From Malania oleifera (Eukaryota > Streptophyta > Magnoliopsida > Santalales > Ximeniaceae), in contig NC_080422.1 in the NCBI RefSeq assembly GCF_029873635.1, positions 1,902,001 through 1,966,000 of the forward strand: a stretch of 64,000 nucleotides of DNA. The letters run 5' to 3'. Below are positions 12,437 through 29,166 of this stretch, one piece after another. How positions within the stretch are numbered: position 1 is the stretch's first letter; each line of letters begins with the position of its first letter. The translations under genes were made by a program, and so were the position numbers. The notes beneath the pieces are model-generated. The model ran no database searches. It worked only from the letters and a program-made list of their open reading frames with translations, and had not been told where the DNA came from.

Positions 12437-14174
12437 CTCTCAAACTTCAAGTCAAATCTATTAGAAGAGTTTGAATGTGTCAAATGACTAAGCTATATGT
12501 TATAGGTTTCAATCTATATGATAATTCAAATAGCTAGGAAACCTGTGCATTAAGATCCATAAGAAAGGAAGCAATATAGGCTTATGATTCTGAAGTAAAA
12601 TGGTTTATGATTTTTTGGGTTTCTAAGCTAAAGTTGGTAAAGTCAAGTATAAATCATTTAAAATCTTAGAAGACTCGGCTAAACTTGTGGAGAATGATTA
12701 CATGGAATAGATATAAAGGTATGAAAAGTGCAAAACTGAAGGGGAGCAAATTAACTTGAAAATTCTATAGCTCTAAAACATAAGTATAAGCACATTTAGT
12801 ATCATATTTTGTGTTTACATCTGGTATCAAATCATAAATGGTATGTGTAAATTCTTGTTTGCATATTTGATACAACATGTTAACCAAATAATTTTTTTTA
12901 TACTGAACTAAATTGGTTGCATGCTTGAAAATATTTAGGGGAGCTGAGCTCCATTCCTAGAGAAAGAGCATAAAGAACGCATGTGCATCATAGTATCACT
13001 ATAGTTGGTCAAAACATTTTAAAATGATTGCTTATATGGCTTTGAACTAGTCGTGACATTAATCTTTGATAAGTATAAGCTTTTCATTTCATCTACGCAA
13101 GTACTAAAATTCATAAGGGAAGCATCTAGAAATGATTTCCTATCTCATTATGCTTACCAATATTTCTTATGCTTAGATGTGCAGTGAACTTTCTGTGGCA
13201 TGCACTCAATTATGATGATTCTATTGAATATGCAAAATAAAAATATATTGCTTTGCCGAAAATTGCTTGAGTTAACCACATGATATTGTTTTGAAATGCA
13301 TTGATATAATGAGGATCTGTATGGTTAGTCTTTTTGGTTACAATTCTTTTTGGAATGTACTTAAAGCAAATATCTATAGAAAAACTTGTTTTGAATATCC
13401 GAAAAGATAAAAGATATATAACAGAGTAAATTTTTGGATGAAAACTGAAGCGAGAGATTTTTTTTAAATTGCATAATCCGTAATGTGTATGAGTTTAACT
13501 AAGTAAAACAGGGGAGTGTGTTTCTGAACTAAAATAAATATAGTTGCCTAGAATTATATTAGATGACAAAATTCAAGGGGAGCAACGTAACGTAAGATGT
13601 AATCACTTGGTATCACATCAATTAACTTTTAGTATTGCATTAATTCACATTTGGTATCAAATTAATCAACATTTGTTCTCATTTGATATAAGATTAGTCC
13701 ACAGTTGGTATCACATCAATCAATATTTGGTATCCTCACATAATCTTTGAAATTTATGCATTAGCAAGGGGGATAGTTGATGTCAAAAAGGGAAAGAAGA
13801 AAATTTTTAATCTGATGGTTGAACAAGCGTACAACTTTAAAATTTCAAAGGAGAGAAGAACATAAGGTTGTGTCCACTCATATCTTACTATAATACACCT
13901 TTTTATTGATGTCAAAAGGGGGAGAGAAATTGGGAGTAAAAATAATAAAAACATATCAGAAGCTGAGCAAAATTGTTATTGATGTTATGCAAAGGGTGAG
14001 ATATACAAAGGGGGAGAAACTATTGTTGATGTCATGGTTGAAACATCATGAGCATATTTTATATTTCATTATGAGCATATTTCATATTTCATTGAATATT
14101 TGATGCATTCATTGAAGGGGAACCTTGTTAGGCGTAACCCATTATATATTTTTGCCCATGCATTTGTCATCATC
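12437..14174 (+). other. 3' non-coding interior of the copia element, with degenerate repeats and polypurine-like tracts
   Basis: No coding domain. A repeat of the type TTGGTATCACATCAATYAA occurs several times at about 13607-13735. Several purine-rich tracts preceded by GTTGATGTCAAAA or similar occur near 13775-13800, 13905-13930 and 14015-14030. Multiple polypurine tracts ahead of the 3' LTR are a known trait of Sireviruses. Confidence 0.6.
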
Positions 14175-14188
14175 AAAAAGGAGGAGAT
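14175..14188 (+). other. polypurine tract of the copia element
   Basis: AAAAAGGAGGAGAT directly abuts the TGTTGACTC start of the 3' LTR, the expected position of the plus-strand primer. Confidence 0.75.
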
Positions 14189-15442
14189 TGTTGACTCTAC
14201 AAGTCCAATCCGATTTTGATAATGACAAATCACTTGATATTTGATTTGTGCATTGAGTTTGTGAACAAGACTTATATTAAGCATGCATGGAAAGATAATG
14301 AGTTATGAAAGCCTTCAAGTAAAGCTTACAAATCTTGGCAAGATCCATGGAACTCAAAGAGTATGAGAATCAAGATGCAAGCGACAAAGTTCAAGAACAT
14401 CTTGGGAATAGGTATTTAGAACTCATGTACTTACATTTTCATATGATTTAATTTGAGGCTCAACATATACCTAGAATGCTTTTAGGTTTCATGCATTTCA
14501 TGAACATCATTAGGGGACTTTCATGGACTTAGAAATATTCTTAAAACCTTGGAAAGTGCTTTTATAAAAGAGCCAATAAAGAAAGTAAAACAAATTTTTA
14601 AATTAAAAAGAAAAATTGAGAAAAGGGGCTTCGCTAGCCTGAACTCAATCTCATTTTCCTGAAGAATTTCTTTAGGAGCCTGAAAATTAAGTTCGGTAGC
14701 CTGAAGAATTAATGGGAAACACAGTAAGTTGGCCGAGGCACTTCGGTCGCCTGACCTTGGGACTTCAGGCGCCTAAACTGGCCACTTCAGGAGCCTGAAC
14801 CTCTCTTTAGGCGCCTGACCCTGTTTTCCAAGTTAATTTTTCAAAGGTTTAAGGAATTTCGGTCGCCTGGGCTTCGACCTTAGGCGCCTGAACTTGCAGG
14901 AAAATTTAAAATTTTGATTTTTATTAAAAGAACTCGCGAGCTATTTCTTTAATCCAACGGTTGAGATCAATTCTAAGGGTAAGACACTATATATACTGAA
15001 TATCTAAACCCTAGAACAAAGTTAAGACACACAAGAAGAGAATAACACATCTTATTGAAAGAGAATAGAGAAACTTGAGCTGATTGATATACGATTGCCT
15101 ACACTTCAACTTCTACTCATTGAGCTTGGGCAAATCAACTCAGAATCTCGAAGGGAACTCGTTTACTCATCTTGTTTTTCATTTCTAGTATTGAGGTTTG
15201 ATCATTCAAGTTAATATTCTCAAGAATTTCTCATTCCATCACTTGTTATTGACTATCGTTAAAAAAATTTTAATCTTGAGTGTGAACATACATATAAAAA
15301 TTGCTTTTGAAAAAATCATTACTTGAGAAAGTTTTTTAGCTATTGGTTGATTGGTTTTTGATTCAAGAGTATATATATATTGTTTATAGAGCTTATTATT
15401 GAAAAATCTATTTTTGATTAAGTATTAAGAGATTGATCTTGA

Positions 15443-15484
<42 letters not shown>

Positions 15485-16551
15485 TCACTTTGATAAGATT
15501 ACCACTTGAAAAGAGTTTTAGCTATTGATTAAATATTTTAGTTTCAAGTGATTTTTTCTATTCAAAGACTCGATACTTTTAATAGTACAAATCCACTTGA
15601 TTAGATATCCTTGGAGTTCTTAAATACATATATTGTTGAAGGATATTTTTTGAAATAGATTACATTGGTTTTTGATCTTTGGAATACATATCTATATATA
15701 TTTGCACATTGCAAAGGTTGTGTTGTGATTGAATATTTGAAAGAAAGCTTTGTGATTTTGATTGATTTAATATTCAAGACAAAGTTTTTATTAATAAGTT
15801 CACATCAAATATATTTGTGCATTTTTGCAAAGTGAACTAAGAATCCTAAAATTCTCAAAAGTGCTTAAATATATCTTTATTTGGGAGATTTGATAAAAAG
15901 AGAATTGTGAGTTGAAGCATAATCATTCATAAAACGATTGTGTCGTTACATTCATTCCGAGTTTCATGTTTCATCATATCATGTACTAGGACTTTGAAAT
16001 GTACTCACTAGCTTTGTTAGAAGCAACATTGAGTGTTTTGCAGATTAAATTGTATTTAAGGTTTGGTTTGTGAACCGAGGTTGAAGAGAGAGTTGTATCT
16101 CTTGTAAGCAGCGAATAAGGAGGGAGTTGTACCTCTTGTAAGCAGCGAATTAGGAGGGAGTTGTACCTTTTGTAAGCAGCGAATTGTAAGGGAAATTCCG
16201 TCCCAATTTAAGGAGCAAAGATTATAGTGGAATCCTTGAGTGGGTTGCTCAAGGTGAGGACGTAAGTCAGGTTGGCTGAATCTCGTAAAATAGCGGTTGC
16301 ATTCTCTCTTTCCTTATTCTTTTTATTTTCTGCATTGTATTTTAATTTCCAGTTTGCTTGTGTATGTTGAATAACTTTACACGCACTTAATTGGGTAAAA
16401 AGGAATTCATTGATTTAGTAATTCAAATCTGCATCAAGTTCCAGTCATTAATTAGTTAAACATAGAAATAGGGATTGATTGGTAAATAAGTTTCAAAATT
16501 TTTTTAAAATACCCAATTCACCCCTCTCTTGGGATTACACATAAATCAACA
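14189..16551 (+). repeat. right (3') LTR of the composite copia element
   Basis: Matches 1297-3647 closely along its length, with the main differences in microsatellite lengths and short indels. U3 carries the same GGCGCC palindromes (about 14627-14905). It ends GGGATTACACATAAATCAACA, then GTATG. Confidence 0.85.
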
Positions 16552-16556
16552 GTATG

Positions 16557-18000
16557 TATAATATAGTTCACTAAATAATTAAATGGATCAATTAAACATC
16601 ATATTACTTGGTGGTAACTCCTAATTTCCCTAAAATTTGACAATGACATAAAACTCAACACCGTTAAAATTAAAATAATTAAATATATATTTTTTCATAT
16701 AAAAATTATATTATTTTATTTGTAATTATTAAATAAACATATGCCTATAATGTTCGTTTATATGAAATGAAAGCTTTGGTTTATATAATTGTCTCTTTAA
16801 CTTTATCAAATAGTCATATTTTTTTACAATTGAGAGGACTACAATTGAAAATAACACATTCAAATATTAGATACCAATCAATTAAATTAATTCAACATTT
16901 AGATTCACTGACAAGTTCTATTTAAAATTCAAAATTAGCTAATTATATTTGAATTTAGTGTTTACCAATTAACACATAATTTTTACAAAAACACCCCTAT
17001 GTGCATCCAAAACACTCCAATTTTTTTATTTGAATTATCAAAATTAAATCTCTAGCTCTTGGAATATTATTTTGATTATAAATAGTCATTTTTGTTTTCA
17101 TAAACATATGAAGGGAAGATTCATATATAATGTCCGAAAAAATTTGCAAAATAATTAGGTCTTTTTATTAGGTTTTCAATGCCGTGAAAGTCATAACACA
17201 TACTATACCTTTGAGAGATATGTTTGTGTACCAAATGTAACGGTGTAAGCAATTGGTATGGGACATTAACTTTGTGTCCCATTATTGGGGCACTTTGCAT
17301 TTTAATTTTCTATCATGCAAGGGAAAATTGAACTTTGAAATATATTATTTTGGACCAACATTATTAGTTTGAGTTAAGAAGCCGTCTTTGAGCAACAGTA
17401 AAGTTATCGTTGTGTGACCTGAAAGTTATAGGTTTGAGATGTGAAAACGGCCTCTTGCAAAAATGTAAGTTAATGTTGCGTACTATAGACTTATCATGAT
17501 CTGTTAATTTCTCAAATTTTGTTTACATAGTAGCTTTCGAATTGTTCCTTTTTTATTCTTTAGTTTGAGTTGACCATTTTTTAAAAGGTAATTAAAAATG
17601 TTAGTATAATAATTATTTCTTTTTGACCATTGAATATTGGGTATTATCAATTATTAAAATAAAGGCGTGTTAGTAAGTGGTCATATTATTTAGTGTTGAA
17701 CATGTTTGTGTTTCGAGGATCAAGTGTGCCTACCCTCACCATAGTGCCATGAGGTGATATCCACTCTCAAAGTTAGTATTCATGTTCATGTGTATGCCGA
17801 TTGTTAATTTGATTGAATTTTTTGAGGAGGCTTAATTATTTGCATATGGTTTTTCATCCCATAATTTAGGTGCAAGCATAGAAAAGGTCTGTAACGCAAT
17901 CAAGGGCCTCCAATGATGTACTAGGAAATGATAATGTATAGGCAATAAGATGCTAAGATCACACATTCATCTTAAATCTCTTGCAGCTTCCATGTGGAAC
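16557..18000. other. AT-rich intergenic region downstream of the GH9 gene
   Basis: Scattered stops in all frames, with no repeat family or gene recognised. The 3' UTR and poly(A) site of the GH9 gene should lie at the right edge (below 18105), but no single signal stands out. Confidence 0.5.
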
Positions 18001-18104
18001 CACTGGTCTCTCTTAAATTCCAGTAGTACTCCACCGAGCTCGACATTACCTTGAAAAGGAAAAACACACACACATACATTTCAAAGATTCATTTTTGTAG
18101 CTAG

Positions 18105-23370
<5,266 letters not shown>

Positions 23371-23611
23371 ACTTTTTTGTTATGTCTGTTTAGATTTGTT
23401 TCTTATTTAGTTTTGTTTGGATTTATAGTACTGTTTTGATTAGTTGTTGATGTTGTTTTTTAAAAGACCTTTAATGTCTATTTAATCTATCATTTCTCAA
23501 TTCTTGTCTTATAACCACGGTATTCATCTGCCAAAAGTGAGTGTATATCAATAAATAATTAGAGGTGCACGCCATCCTTTCTATAAAATAAAAATAAAAT
23601 AAAAAAAAATT
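23371..23611 (+). mobile_element. LINE 3' end, fragment 1
   Basis: Same 3' untranslated sequence as at 24480-24739 and 52200-52485, including CACGGTATTC and GTATATCAATAAATAAT, then an A-rich tail near 23585-23611. No coding sequence remains. Confidence 0.7.
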
Positions 23612-24071
23612 TATATAATAATTATTTTTTAAATCTATTTATACAATTTAAATAAATTTTTATAGTTTTTTATCAAATTCAATTATAGATGTTAAATGAA
23701 ATCTGCTTCCATGACTTACTGTCTTGTTTGATTCAAATATCAGAGCGTAGCTTTTTTGACAAGTAGGCAATCTCCCTTTGGACTTTCTACTAACACAACA
23801 GGAGATTGAAACGTATGCATAAAAAATTAAGAGCAAAATCAGTAGTCCAAACGGGGTTCTTTACTCTGTTATTTTTATAATTATTTTTGTGTGGGATTCT
23901 TTCAGGGGCTTGGGCGAGAGGAGGGGAAAAGTTCAGGGTGGGGGCAGGGAGTTTGAATTCCGGGAATTGGTTTGGACTGCCGAATAATTCAGAATTTCTG
24001 GGTGTTGCCCAAACACGAGGCACTCTCGCTGAAAAATGGAGGACTTGTTTGTGTTCAACGAGAAAAATTGA

Positions 24072-24104
<33 letters not shown>

Positions 24105-24300
24105 GGTTAAAATGAAAGTCAATAATTTCAAGCTACTTTATAAGAGTTGGAGAATGAGTGTCCCAGTGTCCCCAGAGAGAGGAAATCAAGAATAAAGAAT
24201 GTTTGAGTTTTTTTGACTCCTCCCTCTTGGTAGGAGTGTAAGCATGCTCGGTGACATTTCAATTATCCACTCTCCAGTTCACAAAACATTAAAATTAGGA
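23612..24300. other. intergenic stretch with an (ATT)n microsatellite
   Basis: No gene recognised. A perfect trinucleotide (ATT)n tract spans about 24071-24103, and the poly-Asn or poly-Leu reading frames over it are artefacts. Confidence 0.6.
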
Positions 24301-24749
24301 TTGTTGGGGAAAATAATAGTGCGACTGATTTTCTCGTTAGAGAAGGAGAAATGAAAAATAATATTATCTACGAAAAATAACATCTTTTATCGCGTTTGCT
24401 GAAAGATATCCTTTGAATAAATAAATTAAGTATCACTTCTTTTCGTTATTAGTTCATTCTCTCAATTTTTGTTAGGTTGGTTTAAATTTTTTTATTTTAG
24501 TTTATTTTATTATTTTTATTTTTATTAGGCCTATTTAAATTTATTTTTTATTTAACTTTGGTTGGATTTGTAATTCTATTTTAGTTGGTTGATGGTATTG
24601 TTTTTGGGAGGACTTTAATGTCTTTTTTATCCGTAATCACCCAATGATTGTCATGTAATCATGGTATTCCTCCGTAAAAAGTGAGGGTATATCAATAAAT
24701 AATTGGAGGTGTCGCCCTCCTTTAGTTAAAAAAAAAAAAGTTGTCGGGG
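24301..24749 (+). mobile_element. LINE 3' end, fragment 2, with candidate target duplication
   Basis: Begins inside the last codons of the LINE RNase H domain (the frame reads NSATDFLVREGEM), continues through the shared 3' UTR and ends in A12 at about 24728-24739. TTGTTGGGG (24301-24309) and TTGTCGGGG (24741-24749) flank it with one mismatch, which fits a short target duplication of a heavily 5'-truncated insertion. Confidence 0.75.
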
Positions 24750-25015
24750 GAGTTATCTTAGTGTTTGGTTCAATAATGGTTGATTTGAACTCATTTCATG
24801 CTCGGTTTATGGGTCAATTTTTATAATTAATTTGTATTATGCCAACTCATTAATAGGTCAAGATTAGGCTCACTGAGTTATGTCAATGTGCTTGTGGAAG
24901 TGTTCACATAACGACTCGTTATTTGATTCATCTCATTCAGAGGTTCATCTAGAAACTCAATTGATAGTCATTCAAATTGACATTATTTTAGATGTTTAAT
25001 TTTTATGTTTTACTG

Positions 25016-27012
25016 TGTAGTGACCCGAATAATAGCATGTTAATAATAATAAGAAGGAGAGAAAATAGATACAGAAACAGAAGGAGGTCGTAGACTTTGT
25101 AGACGAACACAAGGTTTCGTCGACGAAGGTCGTAAGGATTTCGTCGATGAACACAGGGCCTCGTCGACGAGAAAATACCGAGAGAGGGTCTTAGGGCGAT
25201 CTGAATTTCATCGACGAATACATGGCCTCGTTGACGAGAAAATACCGAGAGAAGGTCTAGGGGCGGTTTGAATTTCGTCGACGAATACAAGGCTTCGTCG
25301 ACGAATTTTGTGAAGGACTCGTCGATGAGGTGACGAGTCTCATCGACAAATCCGGCAGTATAAATATGGAGAAAACTGGGATTTTTGTCATTCTCTCGCC
25401 GCTCTCTCTCTCTTTCTCTCTCTCTCCTATGACTCCCTCTCCCTTCTCTCTTCATTTCCGGCCCGACCAGTCGCCAGATCGACGATCTGAAGCTACCACG
25501 ACGCTCCTGGCAGAGTTTTCTACGCATCTATCAGAGCGGATCGTCGGGAAATTGGAGTTGGAAATCATCCCAAATTCAGGGTAAGGCCTTTTAGTCTCCT
25601 TTTGGCCTTGTGGTAGTTATAGGAATTGATACAGGTAGAAAAATATTGATGTTTAGTTCTAACAAATATGAGTTTCAGGGTGTTTTGTAGGAGGCCTTGT
25701 GGGTATCAGGCTAGAGTACAGTAGGAGCTTTTCAGAGATAAGGTAAGGGAAATATGCTATGTTAGGAAAGTTCTGAATATTATGTAGTTTATTTATTGAC
25801 GAAAATTATGTATTTTAGTATGGTGTGGCTTATGATTATGTATATGGTACGAGGATATGTTTATGAATTTAGTTTCATGATTTTACAAATTTCAGTATTA
25901 TGATTATACGCATTTCAGTACCATGATTATACGAATTCCAATACCATGATTTTACGATATTTCAGTACCATGATCTTATGAATTTCAATACCATGATAAC
26001 ACGAATTCCAGTATTACGAATATACAGTTCCATGTTATGATTATTCAGATTTCAGTACGATACGCAGTATCATGATTATTTCAGTATTTCAGAATCATGG
26101 TAAATCAAATAGACATGTATATAGAAATATATTATACGATATCAGACCTTGTTGGACTTGCAGCTACAGAGCACGGTACCGTTGCTACAGATATTATGCT
26201 ACTTTATGAGTGCAAACACCTATTTAGATATACATGGTACGGTCGACCACCTAGGCCCTAGAAGAGGTTAGGCTCTCCATTCAGATATGGGTTGAGGAGG
26301 GCAGGTTGACTGACGGAGTTCAGTGAATTATTTCTAGTTGGCCAGCTAGGGTAAATTGGCCAGCCAGGGTAAATCCAGCCTACGGGCCGCACAACCTCGT
26401 CATAAAGGGCATGTCATGACATAGATAGCCACAGGGAATAATTTCAGCTATTATTACTAACGTATGGATTTATAGAAACAGGGATCCTACTTATGTATAC
26501 TAGAAGTATTTTAAATTATAACCATAATATTGATATGTTAAGCAACAGGGAAAAGGGGTGATGTATTTTATTATGGTACTGTACTCTTGTATTCAGTTAT
26601 TCATGTTTATATGGAAACAGATTTCATGATATATACAGTAGTTTATTTGCCACACACTAGTAATAGCATATTTTTTCTTACTGAGAGTTGGCTCATCCCA
26701 GTGTTGAAACATTTTTCAAGTGATCCAGGTAGGCGAGCAGACCAGGCTCGCAAGTAGAGGGGCGTCTGTAGTGCCCTGTCAGCAAAGTGAGTACAGAGTC
26801 GGATTTTTGTATTAACCCTAGCTAGTTGAGGGTATTTTTGGAGAAGAGATGTATTTATATTTTGGGAAAATAATGATATGTATATAACTCTGGTATTATA
26901 TTGTATGGATATGTTTATTATGATTTACGCTTCTTGCTGCTTAGGTTAATGACGTAGATGGTATCTGAGTCTATATAAAAAAAAAATCATGTTAATTAAG
27001 CAGGTCGTTACA
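25016..27012 (+). mobile_element. solo Ty3/gypsy LTR (family A), 1997 bp
   Basis: Termini TGTAGTGACCCG...CAGGTCGTTACA. Flanks TACTG (25011-25015) and TACTA (27013-27017) match at four of five bases. U3 holds about nine TTCGTCGACGAA or CTCGTCGACGAG palindromes (about 25100-25350), immediately followed by TATAAATA (25359-25366). A CT-rich leader (25396-25430), GGTAAGG blocks near 25581 and 25742, a ~24-bp minisatellite built on CAGTACCATGATTATACGAA (about 25880-26100), and the CACACTAGTAATA...CTTACTGAG block (26652-26687) follow in that order. Confidence 0.9.
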
Positions 27013-27017
27013 TACTA

Positions 27018-27342
27018 CATATTTCTCTCAAATTGTCATTTTTTAGTGGAACGAAATAAGTTAAACTTAAGCTTAAATCGAGTTTCGGAGTTATACATGA
27101 ACTTTGTTTGTTTATTAGTATGACACGAGTTTGAATCATGAGTAAAGTTTGAATCACAATAATGTTAAACAAATTGAGTTAGAAAAGAACCTTGAAAACC
27201 TAATTCAAGATCGACTCAAGATTGAACATCCTTCAAAATAATTAATCCAAGCTTGATCTAGTCAATTCCATACCAGTATGAAACTCATATAAAAGTTGTA
27301 ACATCGAGAGAGTCTTTATGGGCTTCATATACATGGATGAGT
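27018..27342. other. short intergenic segment
   Basis: AT-rich with no feature recognised. It lies between a solo LTR and the start of another LTR. Confidence 0.5.
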
Positions 27343-27625
27343 TGTAGGGACCTGAACCCAGGAAATAAAGGAAAATAAAAAAAGAAAAAGAAAATAAATA
27401 AAAAGGAAGAGAAAAAGAATGGATATGGTTTGGTTCAGCACCAAACCGTCGATGATTTGACGTCATCTTAGAAAACCGTCGACGTTTAAAACTACCAAGA
27501 GCATTTTAAGTGTCAAACCGTCGACAATTTCATAAAGTTCAGGAAAATCATCGACGATTTTCTCTGGGTTGGGCTTACTTAAGTAGTAAGCAAGGTTATA
27601 ATTTTCATTTTAAAACACACACACA

Positions 27626-27682
<57 letters not shown>

Positions 27683-28755
27683 CTAAGCCTCCTGGATCAC
27701 TCTCACGTGCTCCTCGATCCTCTCTCCCTCCTCCCAGCTCATAGGTCATAGATCCTTGGCAAATTTAAGCGACTAGGGTTTCGTGTTTTTAAAGGTTTTA
27801 GGCAATTTTTCCAGGAATAGGTAAGGGGAATAAATTATGCCAGCTTTTATTTAAACTTAAACCTATTAAACTAGAGTTTATGATTCTAGAAACATTATGC
27901 TAGTTGTATTTCAAAATCCAACCGATTGAAGTTGAGTATAGGTATGAGGATTATAATATACCAGTTTAATTTGGAAATGGAACCGTTTAAAATTGAGTAT
28001 GTGGATATAGGAACATCATATGGTATTTTCTAAATTTAATATACATAAGAAATCAATGGTTTTGGTGGTTATACACGTATTTTGGGAAAACTAAGTTGAG
28101 TACAGTTGATCATCTCCATTTTCTTGCAAACTACATATTTTGAGCTAAATTAAAACGGTAGAGGTGATCATACCCTAGGTCTCATTAAAGTATACTGAGT
28201 GTTATATGATATGTTCTCCAGTCAAATTATTAGCGTATAATATGACATTTAAATGGCATAAGATTAATTCTTCATAATAAACTGGTTGTGATTACTACAG
28301 TAAATAAACTTATATGTTTGGGTGATTTGTTTTGTGGGGTTATTCATGTATTTCACAATATAATGTTGGCAGGCCTGAGGAGTTCGTTATATTACCCTTG
28401 ATATAAATTGCAATATAATGTTGGCAGGATATGATGAGTTCGTTATAGTGTCATTTATATAAAGGGGGTAAGACGTTGGCAGTGAAATGAAGAGGTCGTT
28501 TTACTGATTTACTATGAATAGGTCATTGTGAAAATGTAACAGTTGTCTATTGTGAAGTACGTGCTAAGAATGATTGGGGGGGGGGGGGAGGGGATGCTCA
28601 GTACATATAGGGAATGATGGGGAGGGATGTCCTGAGAACCACGGGAAGTGAAGCATTTGTGCATTATCCTTTGTGGGTGTGAGTAAATGTATTGTGGTTG
28701 TGGATGTGTGTATGTAGTTTTCTATGTTATGATTGATGATGTATGTGTGAGTACA
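27343..28755 (+). repeat. partial gypsy-type LTR (family E)
   Basis: Starts TGTAGGGACCTGAACCC. It has ACCGTCGACG-type words in U3 (about 27445-27560), an (AC)n(TC)n leader (27611-27679) and AGGTAAGGGGAA at about 27819-27832. An imperfect tandem repeat at about 28364-28505 is built on ATGTTGGCAG...GAGTTCGTTAT. A run of 13 G lies at 28576-28588. The 3' part with the TTACTGAG block is missing, because another LTR starts at 28756. Confidence 0.65.
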
Positions 28756-29166
28756 TGTAGAGACCCGAAAAAAATTAATTTATGAAAATAATAAAGGAAA
28801 AGAAAAGAAAGAGATGAAGGAAAAAGGAATTTTTAGCAGGGACTCGTCAACGAACTAATGGTCTTTATCAACGAATGTCCTTCTAGGTCTCATCGATGAA
28901 ATACACGTGTCTCGTTGACGAGAAGTTACCGAGAGTAGAGAATTTAAGGCTATTAAGAGTTCGTTGACAAGTACATGGGTCTCTTCGAAAAATGCACGTG
29001 GCCAGTGGTCTATAAATATGCTGAAATCAAAATTTCAGCTGGAAATTTCATTTCTCACTCCACTCTCTCTCTCTCTCTCTCTCTCTGAGTTCTGTTTCTC
29101 TCCCTTCTCTTTTCATTTTTTGGCTTGATTCTCGTCCGAATCTACAATTAGAAGTTACCACGATGA
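28756..29166 (+). repeat. gypsy LTR (family A-like), segment 1 of an interrupted copy
   Basis: Starts TGTAGAGACCCG. It has CGTCGATGA/CGTTGACGA words (about 28845-28985), CTATAAATATGC near 29020-29032 and a CT tract at about 29063-29086. It breaks at GAAGTTACCACGATGA, and the matching continuation lies at 37935 onward on the far side of the nested element. Confidence 0.85.

Larger units (their letters stand above)
1297..16551 (+). mobile_element. composite Ty1/copia (Sirevirus-like) LTR retrotransposon, degenerate
   Basis: Two direct copies of a ~2.36 kb LTR bound the element. Both start TGTTGACTCTACRAGTCCAA, and the right copy ends in AAATCAACA. Flanking bases ATATG (1292-1296) and GTATG (16552-16556) match at four of five positions, as for an old 5-bp target duplication. 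A polypurine tract lies directly before the right LTR. The interior is not one element: after the left LTR comes a second, different copia LTR with primer-binding site and gag (3648-7250), then two minus-strand solo LTRs, then a non-coding 3' region. No reverse transcriptase or integrase remains. Long LTRs, a coiled-coil-rich gag and several polypurine tracts fit the Sirevirus (SIRE/Maximus) lineage. Confidence 0.85.

Noticed and set aside
23790..24195. Reading frames with poly-Asn or poly-Leu
   Set aside because: Products of the (ATT)n microsatellite at 24071-24103.
25100..25350. CRISPR-like array (short repeats with spacers)
   Set aside because: The repeats are self-palindromic, vary at CpG sites, have irregular spacing and sit in a plant LTR promoter; no cas-like genes exist here.
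25003..25527. 174-residue minus-strand reading frame with repeated FVDE/SSTR-like segments
   Set aside because: It is the translation of the TCGTCGACGA palindrome array and CT tract of the solo LTR. Similar repeated peptides appear wherever this array occurs (12064-12324, 41824-42006, 49899-50099).
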